From Dromiciops gliroides (Eukaryota; Chordata; Mammalia; Microbiotheria; Microbiotheriidae), in assembly GCF_019393635.1 (NCBI RefSeq), contig NC_057863.1, forward strand, positions 640,389,806 to 640,453,805: 64,000 nt of DNA, read 5' to 3'. Below the pieces are notes generated by a model. That model did no database searches. It worked only from the letters and a program-made list of their open reading frames with translations, and was not told where the DNA came from. The position numbers were made by a program, and so were the translations under genes. Below are positions 43,402 to 53,745 of the stretch, in pieces (positions within the stretch are counted from its first letter, which is position 1; every line of letters begins with the position of its first letter).

Positions 43402-43479
43402 GAATCACTTCGCTGAAGTTGATTCTCATATCTATTTATCTTGCTCTATAACCTTTCTCTTCACTTCATCTTGTATGTT

Positions 43480-44165
43480 TCCTTTTAAAAATCTTTATTT
43501 AGTTACATTTTAATTTATAGAATAAAACAAGTATTTCCATAAGATAATTTAATAAAAAAGATGATTGCACATGAAACTGCAACTCTATTATGTATAACTT
43601 GCTATTCCTTTTAAATATATGATAAAATTATCATATAAATTTTTCCCCTTTTTTCCTTCCCTCTCCACCCCCCCACCCTAGAGATGGCTCCTATTAGACA
43701 CAAATACAAATATGTATATATTAGATATGTAAAACCATTCTATATGTACTTCTATTTATCCATTGTAGTTCTGGATGCAGATAGTGTCCTTCTCCCTATG
43801 TCCTTTGTAGTTAATTTGGGTATTTATGATCATTAAAATGACTTATTTGCTCAAAGTAGTTCTTTTCTTTTTCTTTTTTTTTTTTTGTGGGCCAATGGGG
43901 GTTAAGTGACTTGCCCAGGGTCACACAGCTAGTAAGTGTTAAGTGTCTGAGCCTGGATTTGAACTCAGGTACTCCTGAATCCAGGGCTGGTGCTTTATCC
44001 ACTGTGCCATCTAGCTGCCCCCTCAAAGTTGTTCTTAAAACAATCTTGCTGTCACAGTATACAGTGTCCTCTTGGTTCTGCTCATTTTGCTCTTTAACTG
44101 CCTCTGCATAGCTTACACTGGATATACTAGAGATGTCTTAAATTCTCCACATCCATTAGTGAATT
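43480..44165 (-). mobile_element. L1 3' region, antisense, split by a SINE
   Basis: ATAAAACAAGTATTTCCATAAG and GATGATTGCACATGAAACTGC mark the 3'UTR in reverse. TTGGTTCTGCTCATTTTGCTC continues it after the SINE at 43864-44021. Confidence 0.85.
43864..44021 (-). mobile_element. SINE in L1
   Basis: Full reverse copy. The duplication is CTCAAAGTAGTTCTT before and CTCAAAGTTGTTCTT after, one mismatch. Confidence 0.92.
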
Positions 44166-44345
44166 TGTGACCTTTCCCCCCAAACCCAGAAGTCATGAAG
44201 GGATTTCAATATTTAATAATTCCTTTATTTTTTGTTTGTAATTGGCAATACTACAGCATCATATGTAGCATATATAGGAAATGCATTTGTATTATATGTG
44301 AAAAATCAAATCTTGTAAATGATGAAAAATAAAGAAAAAATAATT
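44166..44345. other. AT-rich intergenic DNA
   Basis: No gene or named repeat recognised. Confidence 0.3.
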
Positions 44346-44515
44346 TTTGGGCAGCTAGGTGGCGCAGTGGATAGAGCACTGGCCCTGGATTCAGGAGTAC
44401 CTGAGTTCAAATCCAGCCTCAGACACTTGACACTTACTAGCTGTGTGACCCTGGGCAAGTCACTTAACCCCCATTGCCCCACAAAAACAAACAAACAAAA
44501 AACCCAAAAAAAATT
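44346..44515 (+). mobile_element. SINE with (AAAC)n tail
   Basis: Forward copy, head slightly worn (TTGGGCAGCTAGGTGGC), with a long ACAAACAAACAAAAAACCC tail. Confidence 0.92.
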
Positions 44516-44909
44516 TTTTTTCAAAAAGTTAAGAAAACATTACTTTTGGTCCACCCTGTACTATAGAAGCATCACCGTTTCCCAGTCACTCAGGCTCACC
44601 ACATAGGGCTCAATCTCAGCTCCTCATGCTTACCCCCATGTCCAATTTGTTGCCAGGCACCATCAATTCTATCTTCTTGCCATTGCTCATATATGCCCCT
44701 TCTCTTCTCTGGTGCTGGCCCTTGTTACCTCACTCTTGGACTATTTTAAGAGGCCACTAGTTGGTCTGCCTGCTTCCAATCTCTCCCCTCTCCAATTTCT
44801 GCTCCACCCAACCGTCAAATTGATCTTCCTAAAGCACAAATCTGACCTTGTCGCCACCCCCCACCCCATCCCTGTTCAATAAATTGCTCTAGCTCCCTAT
44901 TTTTTTTTT

Positions 44910-44995
44910 TTGGTGAGGCAACTGGGATTAAGTAATTTTCCCAGGGTCACACAGCCAGTAAGTGTCAAGGGTCTGAGGCCAGATTTGAACTCTCT
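44910..44995 (-). mobile_element. 5'-truncated SINE in L2
   Basis: Reverse copy covering only the 3' two thirds, ending at GATTTGAACTC. Flanks AGCTCCCTATT and GGCTCCTTATT look like the decayed duplication. Confidence 0.85.
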
Positions 44996-45087
44996 TCTGG
45001 CTCCTTATTACCTCCAGGATCAAATATAAAACCCTCTGTTTAGAGTTCAAAGCCCTTCATAACTTAGCCCCCTCCTACCATTCCACT

Positions 45088-45231
45088 TTTCTTTTTGGTG
45101 AGGCACTTGGGGTTAAGTGACTTGCCCAGGGTCACACAGCTAGTAAGTGTCAAGGGTCTGAGGTCAGATTTGAACTCAGGTCCTCCTGAATCCAGGGCCA
45201 GTGCTCTATCCACTGTGCCACCTAGCTGCCC
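45088..45231 (-). mobile_element. SINE in L2
   Basis: Full reverse copy with a short TTTTCTTTTT tail. CCATTCCACT occurs on both sides. Confidence 0.92.
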
Positions 45232-45455
45232 CCATTCCACTCTTCTTAAGCCTTACTTCCCTCCACATAGTCTGTAATCCAGTCAAACTGGCTTCCTTGG
45301 TTGTCCCTCATACACCATCCTCCTTCTTCCCACTCTACATTTTCATTGGCTCTCTTCCATACCTCATTTTTTTTTCCCTCTTGTCTTCCTCCAAGTCAAC
45401 TAAAATCCCATTTTCTTCAAGAAGTCTTTCCTAATCCACCTTAATGCTGAGTCAG

Positions 45456-45577
45456 TCAATGAACATATAAGTGCCTGCTATGTGCCAGATACTGTGCTAA
45501 GCCCTGAGGGTACCAAGAAAGTCAAAAGACTGTCCATGCTCTCAAGCAGCTGTCAGTCTAAATAAAAGGGAATTGAA
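45456..45577 (+). mobile_element. Old mammalian interspersed repeat
   Basis: TATGTGCCAGATACTGTGCTAAGC and CATGCTCTCAAGCAGCTG are a widespread mammalian repeat head. It continues after the SINE at about 45765-45850 (GACTTGAAGGAAGCCAGGG). Family not named. Confidence 0.5.
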
Positions 45578-45578
45578 G

Positions 45579-45762
45579 GGGCAGCTAGGTGGCGCAGTGA
45601 ATAGAGCACCGGCCCTGGATTCAGGAGAACCTGAGTTCAAATCCAGTCTCAGACACTTGACACTTACTAGCTGTGTGACCCTGGGCAAGTCACTTAACCC
45701 CCATTGCTCCGCAAAAATAAATAAACAAATAAATAAAATTAAATTAAAATTAAAATTAAAAA
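45579..45762 (+). mobile_element. SINE with AT-rich tail
   Basis: Full forward copy followed by AAATAAATAAACAAATAAAT and TTAAAATTAAAATTAAAA, a tail turned into a microsatellite. Confidence 0.92.
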
Positions 45763-45849
45763 GAGGGAAGTGGGAAAGACTTCATATAGAAAGTGGGATT
45801 TTATCTAGGACTTGAAGGAAGCCAGGGCAGCCAGGAAGCAGAGGTGAGA

Positions 45850-46458
45850 AGGGGGGGGCAGCCCACACCTGGGGGGGCAGCCAGGGAAAACGCCCAGACT
45901 TTGGCATTAACATTACTGCCTTCCCTCAGAAATGAACTCCCATTTACTCTGACTATGTCTTGCTTATACAGTCATGCACATGTTGTTTTTTCTTTCATTA
46001 GCTTGTCAGCTGGGTGAGAACAGGGAGTATTTTGGTCTTTCTTTGTCAACTCAGCACTGAGCAAACAAGTGTTTGACTTGTTGCCTTGACTTCTCCTGGG
46101 TCAATGTTCTGGTGGCCTGAGATAAGGAACAGCTTCCCAGAGGAGGGGGGAAGGGATGGGCTGAAGCAGAGGGGCTGGTCTGGGCAAAGATTTGCCATCT
46201 CGTCTTTGGACACTGGAGGGAAGGGAGAGAAGATGGGCGAATGGTTTTGGGGTATGGGGTGCTAATGTGGGAAAGGAAAATTGCACTGAGTGGCCTCGGT
46301 TTTCTCAGTAAAGGAGTCACACATCTACTGATGAGACACAGACAGGCTGGGGGGGTGCTGAGTGCCTGAGGAGAGAGGAAGTTTAAACTGGCAAAACAGC
46401 CAGTCCCTCATGGCCATCATGAGAAATATGATAATCAAGAATAAAATTAACACCAGCA
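45850..46458. other. Intergenic DNA, largely unrecognised
   Basis: Includes old repeat-like text and G runs (45853-45859, 46351-46356). No coding signal. Confidence 0.35.
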
Positions 46459-46600
46459 GGGGCAGCTAGGTGGCGCAGTGGATAGAGCACCAGCCCTGGA
46501 TTCAGGAGGACCTGAGTTCAAATCCAGCCTCAGACACTTAACACTTACTAGCCGTGTGACCCTGGGCAAGTCACTTAACTCCCATTGCCTCACTAAAAAA
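46459..46600 (+). mobile_element. tRNA-derived marsupial SINE
   Basis: Full forward copy. AAAATTAACACCAGCA before and AAAATTAAGAACAGCA after are probably the diverged duplication. Confidence 0.92.
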
Positions 46601-46949
46601 AAAATACAAAGAGGAAAATTAAGAACAGCAACAGTGCAGGTCCATTTGGTGTGGTACCATGATTGCCTCTGGCAGTGCTGAGCATGTTGGGTAAGAGGGT
46701 CATGGAAGGTGAATGAACAAAGTGATCCAAGAGTTGGCCATTGGCAGGGCATGAATGGTGGGGCACATGACTCCAAGGTGGTGAACAGCACTAGGTGAGC
46801 TGGTCTACTACAGGGATTGTGAAGGCTAAAAAATAAGGCTGGAGCTCCAGCCCAGCCTGGGAGGAAACAGAGGAAGGGAGCAAATGCATGTTAATAAAGG
46901 GTGAGAACAGAGTAGACTTGAGTCAGTCAATCAACATTTATTAAGTACC
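46601..46949. other. Unrecognised intergenic DNA
   Basis: No exon or repeat identified. Confidence 0.3.
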
Positions 46950-47205
46950 TACCAGGTGGTGCAGTGGATTGAGCACTGGGCCTGGAGTCAGGAAGACTCA
47001 TCTTCCTGAGTTCAAAACTGACCTCAGACACTTACTAGCTGTGTGACCCTGGGCAAATCACTTCATCCCTGTTTGCCTCAGTTTCCTCTGTAAAATGAGC
47101 TGGGGAAAGAAATGGGAAACTGCTGCAACTTTTCCAAGAAAACCCCAAATGGGGTCATGAAGAGTCAGATGCTATTGAGAATGACTGAACAACAACAAAC
47201 ATGCC
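46950..47205 (+). mobile_element. tRNA-RTE SINE, full length
   Basis: The tRNA-like head (GGTGGTGCAGTGGATTGAGC) is joined to an RTE tail (TTTTCCAAGAAAACCCCAAA; GGGGTCATGAAGAGTCAGATG; GACTGAACAACAACAAAC). The tail is that of the BovB LINE at 2185-4705, so this SINE is mobilised by such elements. Confidence 0.9.
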
Positions 47206-47365
47206 AAGGATTGTTTTAAGCCCTGGGAATGGAAAGGCAAAAGACAGGCTGTGCCCTCAAGGAACTCAGAACAGTGAGACAGGACAGAGATGGAAGGACA
47301 GAAGGTGATGATGAGAGAAGGGATGTTGTCATTCAAGGCTGTGTTTATTCATAATTATTTTCTCA

Positions 47366-47500
47366 GAGGCAGCTAGGTGGTGCAGTGGATAAAGCACAGG
47401 ATTCAGGAGGACCTGAGTTCAAATCCGGCCTCAGACACTTGATACTTACTAGCTGTGTGACCTTGGGCAAGTCACTTAACCCTCATTGCCCCACAAAAAA
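47366..47500 (+). mobile_element. SINE with small head deletion
   Basis: Forward copy; the GGCCCTG block is lost (GATAAAGCACAGGATTCAGG). The duplication TATTTTCTCA is present at 47356-47365 and 47501-47510. Confidence 0.92.
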
Positions 47501-47729
47501 TATTTTCTCACAAGGTGCTGAAGGAGGAACACTTGGAGGTCATGTGGAGGTCTAAGTTGTGACTCAGCCTGTAGATAACAAAGTAGAGATGTAGCTCAGG
47601 GGAGTCAAAGAGGTTGAATTGGGAAAGCACAGTTTTCTGGGGGATGGCATCGTACATTTTGAAGTCCCCAAGCACAAGGACAAAGGCCGGGGGAGAGGGG
47701 AACCAAATGCTAAGAGAGAAGGGAGAATG

Positions 47730-48130
47730 ACTTTGCAGTGGACAGAGTGTTGGGTCTCGACTCAAGAAGACCGGAGTTCAAATTCTGACTCAGACACTTA
47801 GTATTTGTGTGTTCCTCGACGAGTCTCTTATCTCTGTTGGTCTTGGTGGCCTCATTTGTGAAACGAGGATAATAATAGTCCCTACCTTCCAGAGATATTG
47901 TGAGGATCAAATATTTGTAAAGTGCTTAGCACAGTGCCTGACACATGATGCTAAATAAATGCTCCCCCCTTCGTTCTTTCCCTTGTTGATCATAGATTTT
48001 GAGCTAAGAGGGACACTATATGTCATTGAGTTCAGCCCCTATATTTTACAGATGAAGAAACAGACCTAGAGAGGTATGCAACAGAACTGGCATTTGAACC
48101 CAGGTCCTGGATACTCCAAGTCCAGAGCTC
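47730..48130. mobile_element. MIR/THER1-type pieces, sense then antisense
   Basis: 47730-47970 is a sense copy (GAGTTCAAATTCTGACTCAG to AAAGTGCTTAGCACAGTGCC). 47985-48130 is an antisense copy (TTTACAGATGAAGAAACAG; TTTGAACCCAGGTCCTGG). Confidence 0.75.
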
Positions 48131-48209
48131 TCTTGACTTGAGTACCAAGGACCTGAACCAGTAGGGTGGGGGTGAGGGGGATATAGACAAGATAGTAACG
48201 ATTAATCAT

Positions 48210-48400
48210 GATGATATGTAGCATTTATCTAGAATTTTATGGTTTACAAAGTATTCTACAAATATCCCATTTGATTTTCACAACATCTCAGGGAGGTAGG
48301 TGCTATTAGCTCCATTTTACTGATAAGGTAAATGAAGCAGACAGAAGTGAAATGACTTGCCTAGGGTCACATAGCATGTAACTGTCTGAGACTGTGAAGC
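48210..48400 (-). mobile_element. MIR/THER1-type SINE, reverse
   Basis: TTATGGTTTACAAAGTATTC to AAATGACTTGCCTAGGGTCAC. Confidence 0.75.
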
Positions 48401-48635
48401 TAAAAGGCAGAGAGATAGCTGAATGATGCCCATAGAGGGAGGATCTAGGAATGCCATTGGGGAACACGAGGAATATGCCAACTCTCCTTGCCCAGTATGT
48501 TGGTAGCTTGACGTAAGGAGCCACCAGCCATGGAGAGAATGTCTAGGTATGAAGTGTCATCTGGAGGAAACCAGGTTTATATGGTTCGGAGGGAAATGGT
48601 GAGCTCTAGAATAAGAAGAGATTTGGGGAAAAAGA

Positions 48636-48703
48636 AGAAAGGAAGGAAGGATGGGAAGAAGGAAGGAAAGAAGAAAAGAAAAAGGAAAGAATGAATGAAG
48701 GAA

Positions 48704-48753
<50 letters not shown>

Positions 48754-48908
48754 AGGAAGGATGGGAAGAAGGAAGGAAAAAGGAAAGAATGAAGGAAGGA
48801 AGAAAGGAAGAAAGAAAGGAAAGAAGGAAGAAAGCAAAGGAAGGAAGGAAGGAAAGAAGGAAGACAGAAAGAAAGGAAGGAAGGAAAGAGTAAAGGAAGG
48901 AAGAAAAC
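48636..48908. repeat. (GGAA)n/(GAAA)n polypurine tract
   Basis: About 270 bases of GGAA and GAAA repeats, with a pure GAAA core at 48709-48754. Open frames of Lys/Arg/Glu or of Phe/Leu/Ser here are artefacts. Confidence 0.96.
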
Positions 48909-49639
48909 AGAAGAGAATTGGCAATAAGAAAATGGAAGAGATTCACCAGGGCACAGTGGATAGGCTAGGCAGAAGAGGAGGGACCCTGGGGAGAGGCAGG
49001 ACTGAGCTTTACTAGGGAGAGGAAACAGAGGGGAAGGGATACCATCATGATTTCAATGATTTCACCAAAGACCATATTTCCCATCCAGAACTTGGGTTCT
49101 TAACTTTCTGGTAAAAGCTACGGTCTCCTCAGAATCGTGATATTAAATGCAGTAAATAAGCTTGAGGATCACAAAATAAATTGAAGTACAGTTATCAAAA
49201 CTTTTTTAAAAAACCAAGTTCATGGACCCCCAAGTTAAGGACCCCATATCCAGAAGGTTCAGGAGGTGAAAACTGCCCTGTAGGACTCCCTTGGGAGGAG
49301 TAGAACTTGGGCGTTTGTTCATCATAGGATCGGGAAAGCCAACTATCTCAGGGCAGGAGATGACGAGTTGGTGTCCATAAGGATGTTGGCTGGAAAGGTT
49401 GTGGATGCTATCTAATCCAGAGAGGAAGAAGAAGCTGGGGCAGCTGGGTCACTCTTGCATCCTTCTCCATCCCGTTCCTCACAGATAGCTGGTCCTGGGA
49501 GGGTTACTAGAGATGGAAGCCATATCTTGCCACCATTGGTCTCCATCATAACCCCAGTGAGGGGCTGGGGCAATAGCCACAGATGGGGTGGGGGTGGTAG
49601 TGGTGCCCCTTCTCTCCTCGGCAGGTTCCTACTTCTCAC
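48909..49639. other. Unrecognised intergenic DNA
   Basis: No coding signal. About 49060-49260 (CTTGGGTTCTTAACTTTCTGG ... AAGTTCATGGACCCCCAAG) resembles an old mammalian repeat also present near 51630-51800. Confidence 0.35.
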
Positions 49640-49955
49640 AGGGGCAGCTGGATGGCATGGTGGATAGAGCACTGGCCCTGAAGTTGGGAGGACCTGAATT
49701 CAAATCTCACCTCAGATATTTACTAGCTGCGTGACTCTGGGCAAGTCACTTAATCCCAATTGCCTTAAACATCCAGAGTCATCTCCAGTTGTCCTGATAT
49801 CTATCTTTCCACTGGACCCAGATGGCTCTGGAGAAGAGAGTGAGATTGGTGACCTTGCACAGCCCTCCCTTGCTTAAATCCAATTCACTGCCAGTCATGA
49901 CATCACCTCCCTATGTCACGGTCCTCTTGGAGAATGAAGGACTCGTAACAACTTC
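49640..49955 (+). mobile_element. Long tRNA-derived SINE with unique RTE-like tail
   Basis: The head and body as in the common SINE are followed by a tail not seen in the short form: ATCCAGAGTCATCTCCAGTTG, GGACCCAGATGGCTCTGGAG, GTCATGACATCACCTCC, GAATGAAGGAC. The reverse copy at 52965-53255 shares this tail, so it is a separate subfamily. Confidence 0.8.
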
Positions 49956-50569
49956 TCACAGTCTCAGAGTGGGAGGAGACCTCAGGAGTCATCTAGTCCA
50001 ATTCACATGAAACACGAATCTCACCTACATCACATACAAATGGGTGCCTAAATATGCTCTTAGTCTTTGCTTGGAAACCTACAGCGACAGGAACTTGTTA
50101 ATTACCTACTGAGGCTGCCCATTCCACTTTTGGACAGGCACTGTTGTTAGGAAGCCTTTCCCCATTTCTAGACTAATTCTGCCTTTTGGGAACTTCATCT
50201 CATTCCATCCTGTCCTTCGGGGCTAAGCAGAAAATGTTTAATCCCTCTTCCATGTGAGAGCCTTTCAGATATTTGAGAGCAGCTGACATCTCCCCCGGCC
50301 AATCCCCTGCCACATTAGTCTTCTATTCTCCAAGGTAGTTCTTCCACCTGGTAATGTGGGCTCTCAGTGGTCACAGAGGACTGAGGTGGTTCTTCTGTGT
50401 GAGGGTCATTGAAAGCTGAGTGTCTAGGAGGGCAGCTGGGACTGAATTTGAACCCTTTCTGTTTCAATTCTTCCTTGGTCATCCAGTGTGTTAAATGTGT
50501 GTTCCAGCTTTGTCCTATCAATAAATGTGATAAGGGTGCCATCCAGACTCGTATTCAAGTCATTTATTA
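49956..50569. other. Old mammalian repeat and unique DNA
   Basis: 49960-50320 (GAGTGGGAGGAGACCTCAGG; AGGAACTTGTTAATTACC; TTTGAGAGCAGCTGAC) resembles a widespread mammalian repeat, family not named. No gene. Confidence 0.4.
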
Positions 50570-50582
50570 AGAAAAAGTTTAG

Positions 50583-50730
50583 GGGGCAGCTAGGTGGCGC
50601 AGTGGATAAAGCACCAGCCCTGGATTCAGGAGGACCTGAGTTCAAATCTGGCCTTAGACACTTGACACTTACTAGCTGTGTGACCCTGGGCAAGTCACTT
50701 AACCCTCATTGCCCTGCCCAAAAAACAAAA
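50583..50730 (+). mobile_element. tRNA-derived marsupial SINE
   Basis: Full forward copy. The duplication AAGAAAAAGTTT is present at 50569-50580 and near 50730-50741. Confidence 0.93.
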
Positions 50731-50854
50731 AGAAAAAGTTTAACATCACAGCGCCAAAGACAGAGAGATCCTTAGGGCACTCCCCTAGAGACACCTCCCT
50801 TCAGGTTGATATTGAACCATTACTGGCTATACTTTGGCTCCTGCTGTTCTCATG

Positions 50855-51111
50855 ATGTTAATAGGTAGCACTTATACAGTGTATTTGGGTTTGCCAAACA
50901 CTTTCCAAATTTCATCTCACTCGATCCTCACAACCTTGGAAGGTAGGTGCTATTATTCTACCCATTTTGCAGTTGAGGAAACTGAGGCAGGCAAAGGATA
51001 AATGAATTGCCCAGGGGTGTGTAGCTAGTATGGGTCTGAGGCTGGATCTGAACTCAGGTCTTCCTAAATCTAAGCTGAGGGCTTTTTCTACTATGCCCCC
51101 CCCCCGAACCA
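50855..51111 (-). mobile_element. MIR/THER1-type SINE, reverse
   Basis: GTTAATAGGTAGCACTTATAC to CTGAACTCAGGTCTTCC, with TTGAGGAAACTGAGGCAGGC in the middle. Confidence 0.8.
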
Positions 51112-51304
51112 CCATTTTTTTTTGTGGGGCAATGAGGGTTTTTTTGTTTTGTTTTTTGGGGGTTTTTCGTGGGGCAATGAGGGTTGAGTGACTTGCCCAA
51201 GGTCACACAGCTAGTAAATGTCAAGTATCTGAGGATGGATTTGAACTCAGGTCCTCCTGAATCCAGGACTGGTGCTTTATCCACTGCGCCACCTACCTGC
51301 CCCC
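51112..51304 (-). mobile_element. SINE with duplicated 3' part
   Basis: Reverse copy in which TGTGGGGCAATGAGGGTT occurs twice (about 51124 and 51168) separated by a T/G-rich spacer. This suggests slippage or insertion of a truncated copy into the tail of the other. Confidence 0.85.
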
Positions 51305-51880
51305 TACCAGTTTTGAACCCCCCCCCCCAAATATACCGTCATGGAAGCTGCATCTCCCCCATCTCATCCACAGGTCAAACAGGAGAGCCTTTGTCAGATG
51401 TGTTAAAAGCTAGGTTAATTATGGGTATAGCATGCCCCTGGTCAGCCTTTTCCAGTGGACAGACCTCTTAGTGTAGTGGAATGAAAAGTGAGTTTGGAGT
51501 CAGTCAGAGAGACTGAGTTTGAATGTCTGTTCTCTCCAACTTCGTATTTTGGGGACCTTGGTTAAGTCACTGAGCCTGCCTCTGAGCCTCAGTTTCCTCA
51601 ACTGCAAAATGAGGGTTTGATTCAACCTCTAAGACAGGGGGTCCTTAACCTCTTCTGTGTCTTGCCCCTCTTGGGCACTACCTGGGGAAACCTCCAGACC
51701 CTTCTCAGAATCGTGTTTTTAAACGAATAAAATAAGCTAGCATTACAAAGAACACAAATTCTATTGAAATTTAGTTAGCAAAAGATTTAAAAACAAGTCT
51801 ATGAAGCCCAGGGTGAGACTTCTGTTAAGGTCTCATCTGCCTCTGAATGTATAATCCGGTGATCCCCCCTCCCCAGAACA
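51305..51880. other. Intergenic DNA with MIR piece
   Basis: 51470-51640 is a sense MIR-type copy (TTTGGAGTCAGTCAGAGAG; CTCAGTTTCCTCAACTGC). About 51640-51800 is old repeat text related to 49080-49250. Confidence 0.45.
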
Positions 51881-52964
51881 GATGGCAGAGTTTTTCTGTT
51901 TCCCCCTCTATTTCTCTTGGCAAAGTCCTTCTCCTGTCTTTGGGGACATTTTCAGTTCCCTTTTAGCTCACCATTACTTCTTTCACTTCCCCAAGGCACC
52001 TACGTCCCTGTCAAGGATTCTGGCTACAAAGGGCATTCCTGCTCTGAGGGAGAGGCTGGACCACAGAGCCTCTGCTGTTTCTCCTCCTCCTCCAAGAAGA
52101 TGATTCCGTATTCTTCTCTGAGTCCCTGAGTGTTCTGACATAACATCAAACACTCCCTGGGGCGTCAGCCCCTGCTCACTTCCCTTCCTTTTAACCACTT
52201 CACACTGTAACCCAGTCTTCTCAGATTATAATTTCTTCTTGGTCCACATCAGGCCACACATGTGCACACACCACACATATCATCTGGGGGAACTTTGCTA
52301 CACACAGTTGGGCGAAACCAAGTTGTCATTGTCTGTATCCCCCCATCCCCCAACTCCCTACTAACAACCCCTGTCCCAAGCCTGATCCAGAACACCTCCC
52401 CCCCAGAGCAAATCATAGCTGTCACCCAACCCCTCCTTTCTGTCCCAGCCCCTTTTCCCCTTCTTGACTGACTCACCCTTGGAAGGGCACAAGAGGATAG
52501 AGGAGCAGTGATGAGCTTACCCCTTCCCCATCTGCACATAATGCCCTTCCTCCCCTTTTTCTTATGCCCTCCCTATCCCTCCTTGGCGCCTCACCTCACC
52601 TACCTGGCCCCATTCTTCCTCCCTCTCATTCCCATCCTTAATTTCATTCCATGTTACTGGCTTCTCCATCCTCTTCTTCTGATCTGCCACATCTCTGTTC
52701 CCTGTCTCCTGATTATCCCCTGGGACCCATCCCTTGCCTTGATTCCCTCGTCTTCACTCCTCAATCCCTTCTCTGTCTGACCCCCAAAGTCCCCTCTCTT
52801 CATTCCCAGTCCACCACGACCCCCCCACTGCACCCTTAATTTTGGAATTATTTTGTCAGGGGTGATAGGGGGAGGTCAGGGTGTCTGGAGCAGAAGGCAG
52901 GGGACCATCTATAAAAACCAAACAGAGTTAAAGGAAGTCCCCTGTAATGATCAGTTCAATGGCA
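51881..52964. other. Unique, pyrimidine-rich intergenic DNA
   Basis: The longest repeat-poor part of the right half. 52510-52830 is C/T-rich. A possible last-exon-like frame at about 51997-52129 follows CACTTCCCCAAG and ends in TGA; it has no recognised domain and is not called as a gene. Confidence 0.4.
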
Positions 52965-53255
52965 GTGTTGTTATTGTTTGTCCTTTGTTGTTGAACAGGA
53001 CCATGACATTGGGAGATGATGTCATGACTGGTAGTGAACTGGATTTAAGTGGGGGAGGTCTGTGCAAGGTCACCAGCCTCATTCTCTCCTCCAGAGTCAT
53101 CTGGGTGGCAAAATATAGATCAGGATGACTTGAAATGACCCCATATGTTTAAGACTTGTCCAGGGTCACACAGCAAGTAAGTTTCTTAGGTGAGATTTGC
53201 ATTCAAGTCCTGACTTCAGGGCCAGTGCTCTCTGCACTGCGCCACCTAGCTGCCA
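52965..53255 (-). mobile_element. Long tRNA-derived SINE, reverse
   Basis: Reverse of the subfamily at 49640: TTGTCCTTTGTTGTTGAACAGG, GATGATGTCATGACTGG and AGGTCACCAGCCTCATTC, then the body ending GCGCCACCTAGCTGCC. An 'AGGATGACTTGAAATGACCC' type junction joins tail and body. Confidence 0.8.
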
Positions 53256-53334
53256 GAATGGCAATGACTTGGAGATTAAATACCCATACACCCCTCCCTT
53301 TATTGCAATTGACCAAGGGTAAGAAGGCACATAT

Positions 53335-53525
53335 CATTAAGATAATCATAGTGAACTTTCATATAACACTTAAACTATGTTCCAGACACTGTGCTAAGTG
53401 CTTTACAATTATTATCTCATTCTATCCTCAGAACAACCTTGGGAGGTAAGTGTTATTATTATTCCCATTTGAGAAAACTGAGGCAAACAAAAGTTAAGTG
53501 ACTTGCCCAGGGTCACACAGCTAGT
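53335..53525 (-). mobile_element. MIR/THER1-type SINE, reverse
   Basis: ACTGTGCTAAGTGCTTTACAA to AAGTGACTTGCCCAGGGTC. Confidence 0.8.
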
Positions 53526-53589
53526 GAAAATCAATAACTTCTTATCTCCCATCCTAGGAAGGGAACTATCCCTCAAAATTCCCCCATCT

Positions 53590-53745
53590 TTGGTGTTAGG
53601 GCAAACCTAAAGACCTGAGTTCAAATCCAACCTCTGATGCTCACTGCCTGTCTGACCTGGGGCAAGACCCTTCCCCACTCTTGGTCTCAGTTTCCTCATG
53701 TGTAAAATGAGTTCTACTTGATAGCCTCTGAGGTTCTTTCCAATT
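53590..53745 (+). mobile_element. MIR-type SINE piece
   Basis: CTGAGTTCAAATCCAACCTC and CTCAGTTTCCTCATGTGTAAA. Confidence 0.7.

Larger units (their letters stand above)
42800..43465 (+). mobile_element. L2 LINE reverse-transcriptase fragment, split by two SINEs
   Basis: Broken frames encode an SSRALFWSLFASL-like block (from QGSVLGPLLF) and, after the SINEs, a DSHIYLSC-like end of the ADDSQIY motif at about 43420-43445. It therefore spans the catalytic reverse-transcriptase region of an L2 element, long dead. Confidence 0.7.
44590..45455 (+). mobile_element. L2 LINE 3' end, split by two SINEs
   Basis: Characteristic blocks occur in order: GGCACCATCAATTCTATC, AAAGCACAAATCTGACC, CTCCTTATTACCTCCAGGATC, AAAGCCCTTCATAACTTAGC, TCAACTAAAATCCCATTTTC and AAGTCTTTCCTAATCCACC. 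SINEs sit at 44910-44995 and 45088-45231. Confidence 0.75.

Noticed and set aside
48557..49015. Lys/Arg/Glu-rich and Phe/Leu/Ser-rich open frames
   Set aside because: They are translations of the GGAA/GAAA tract.
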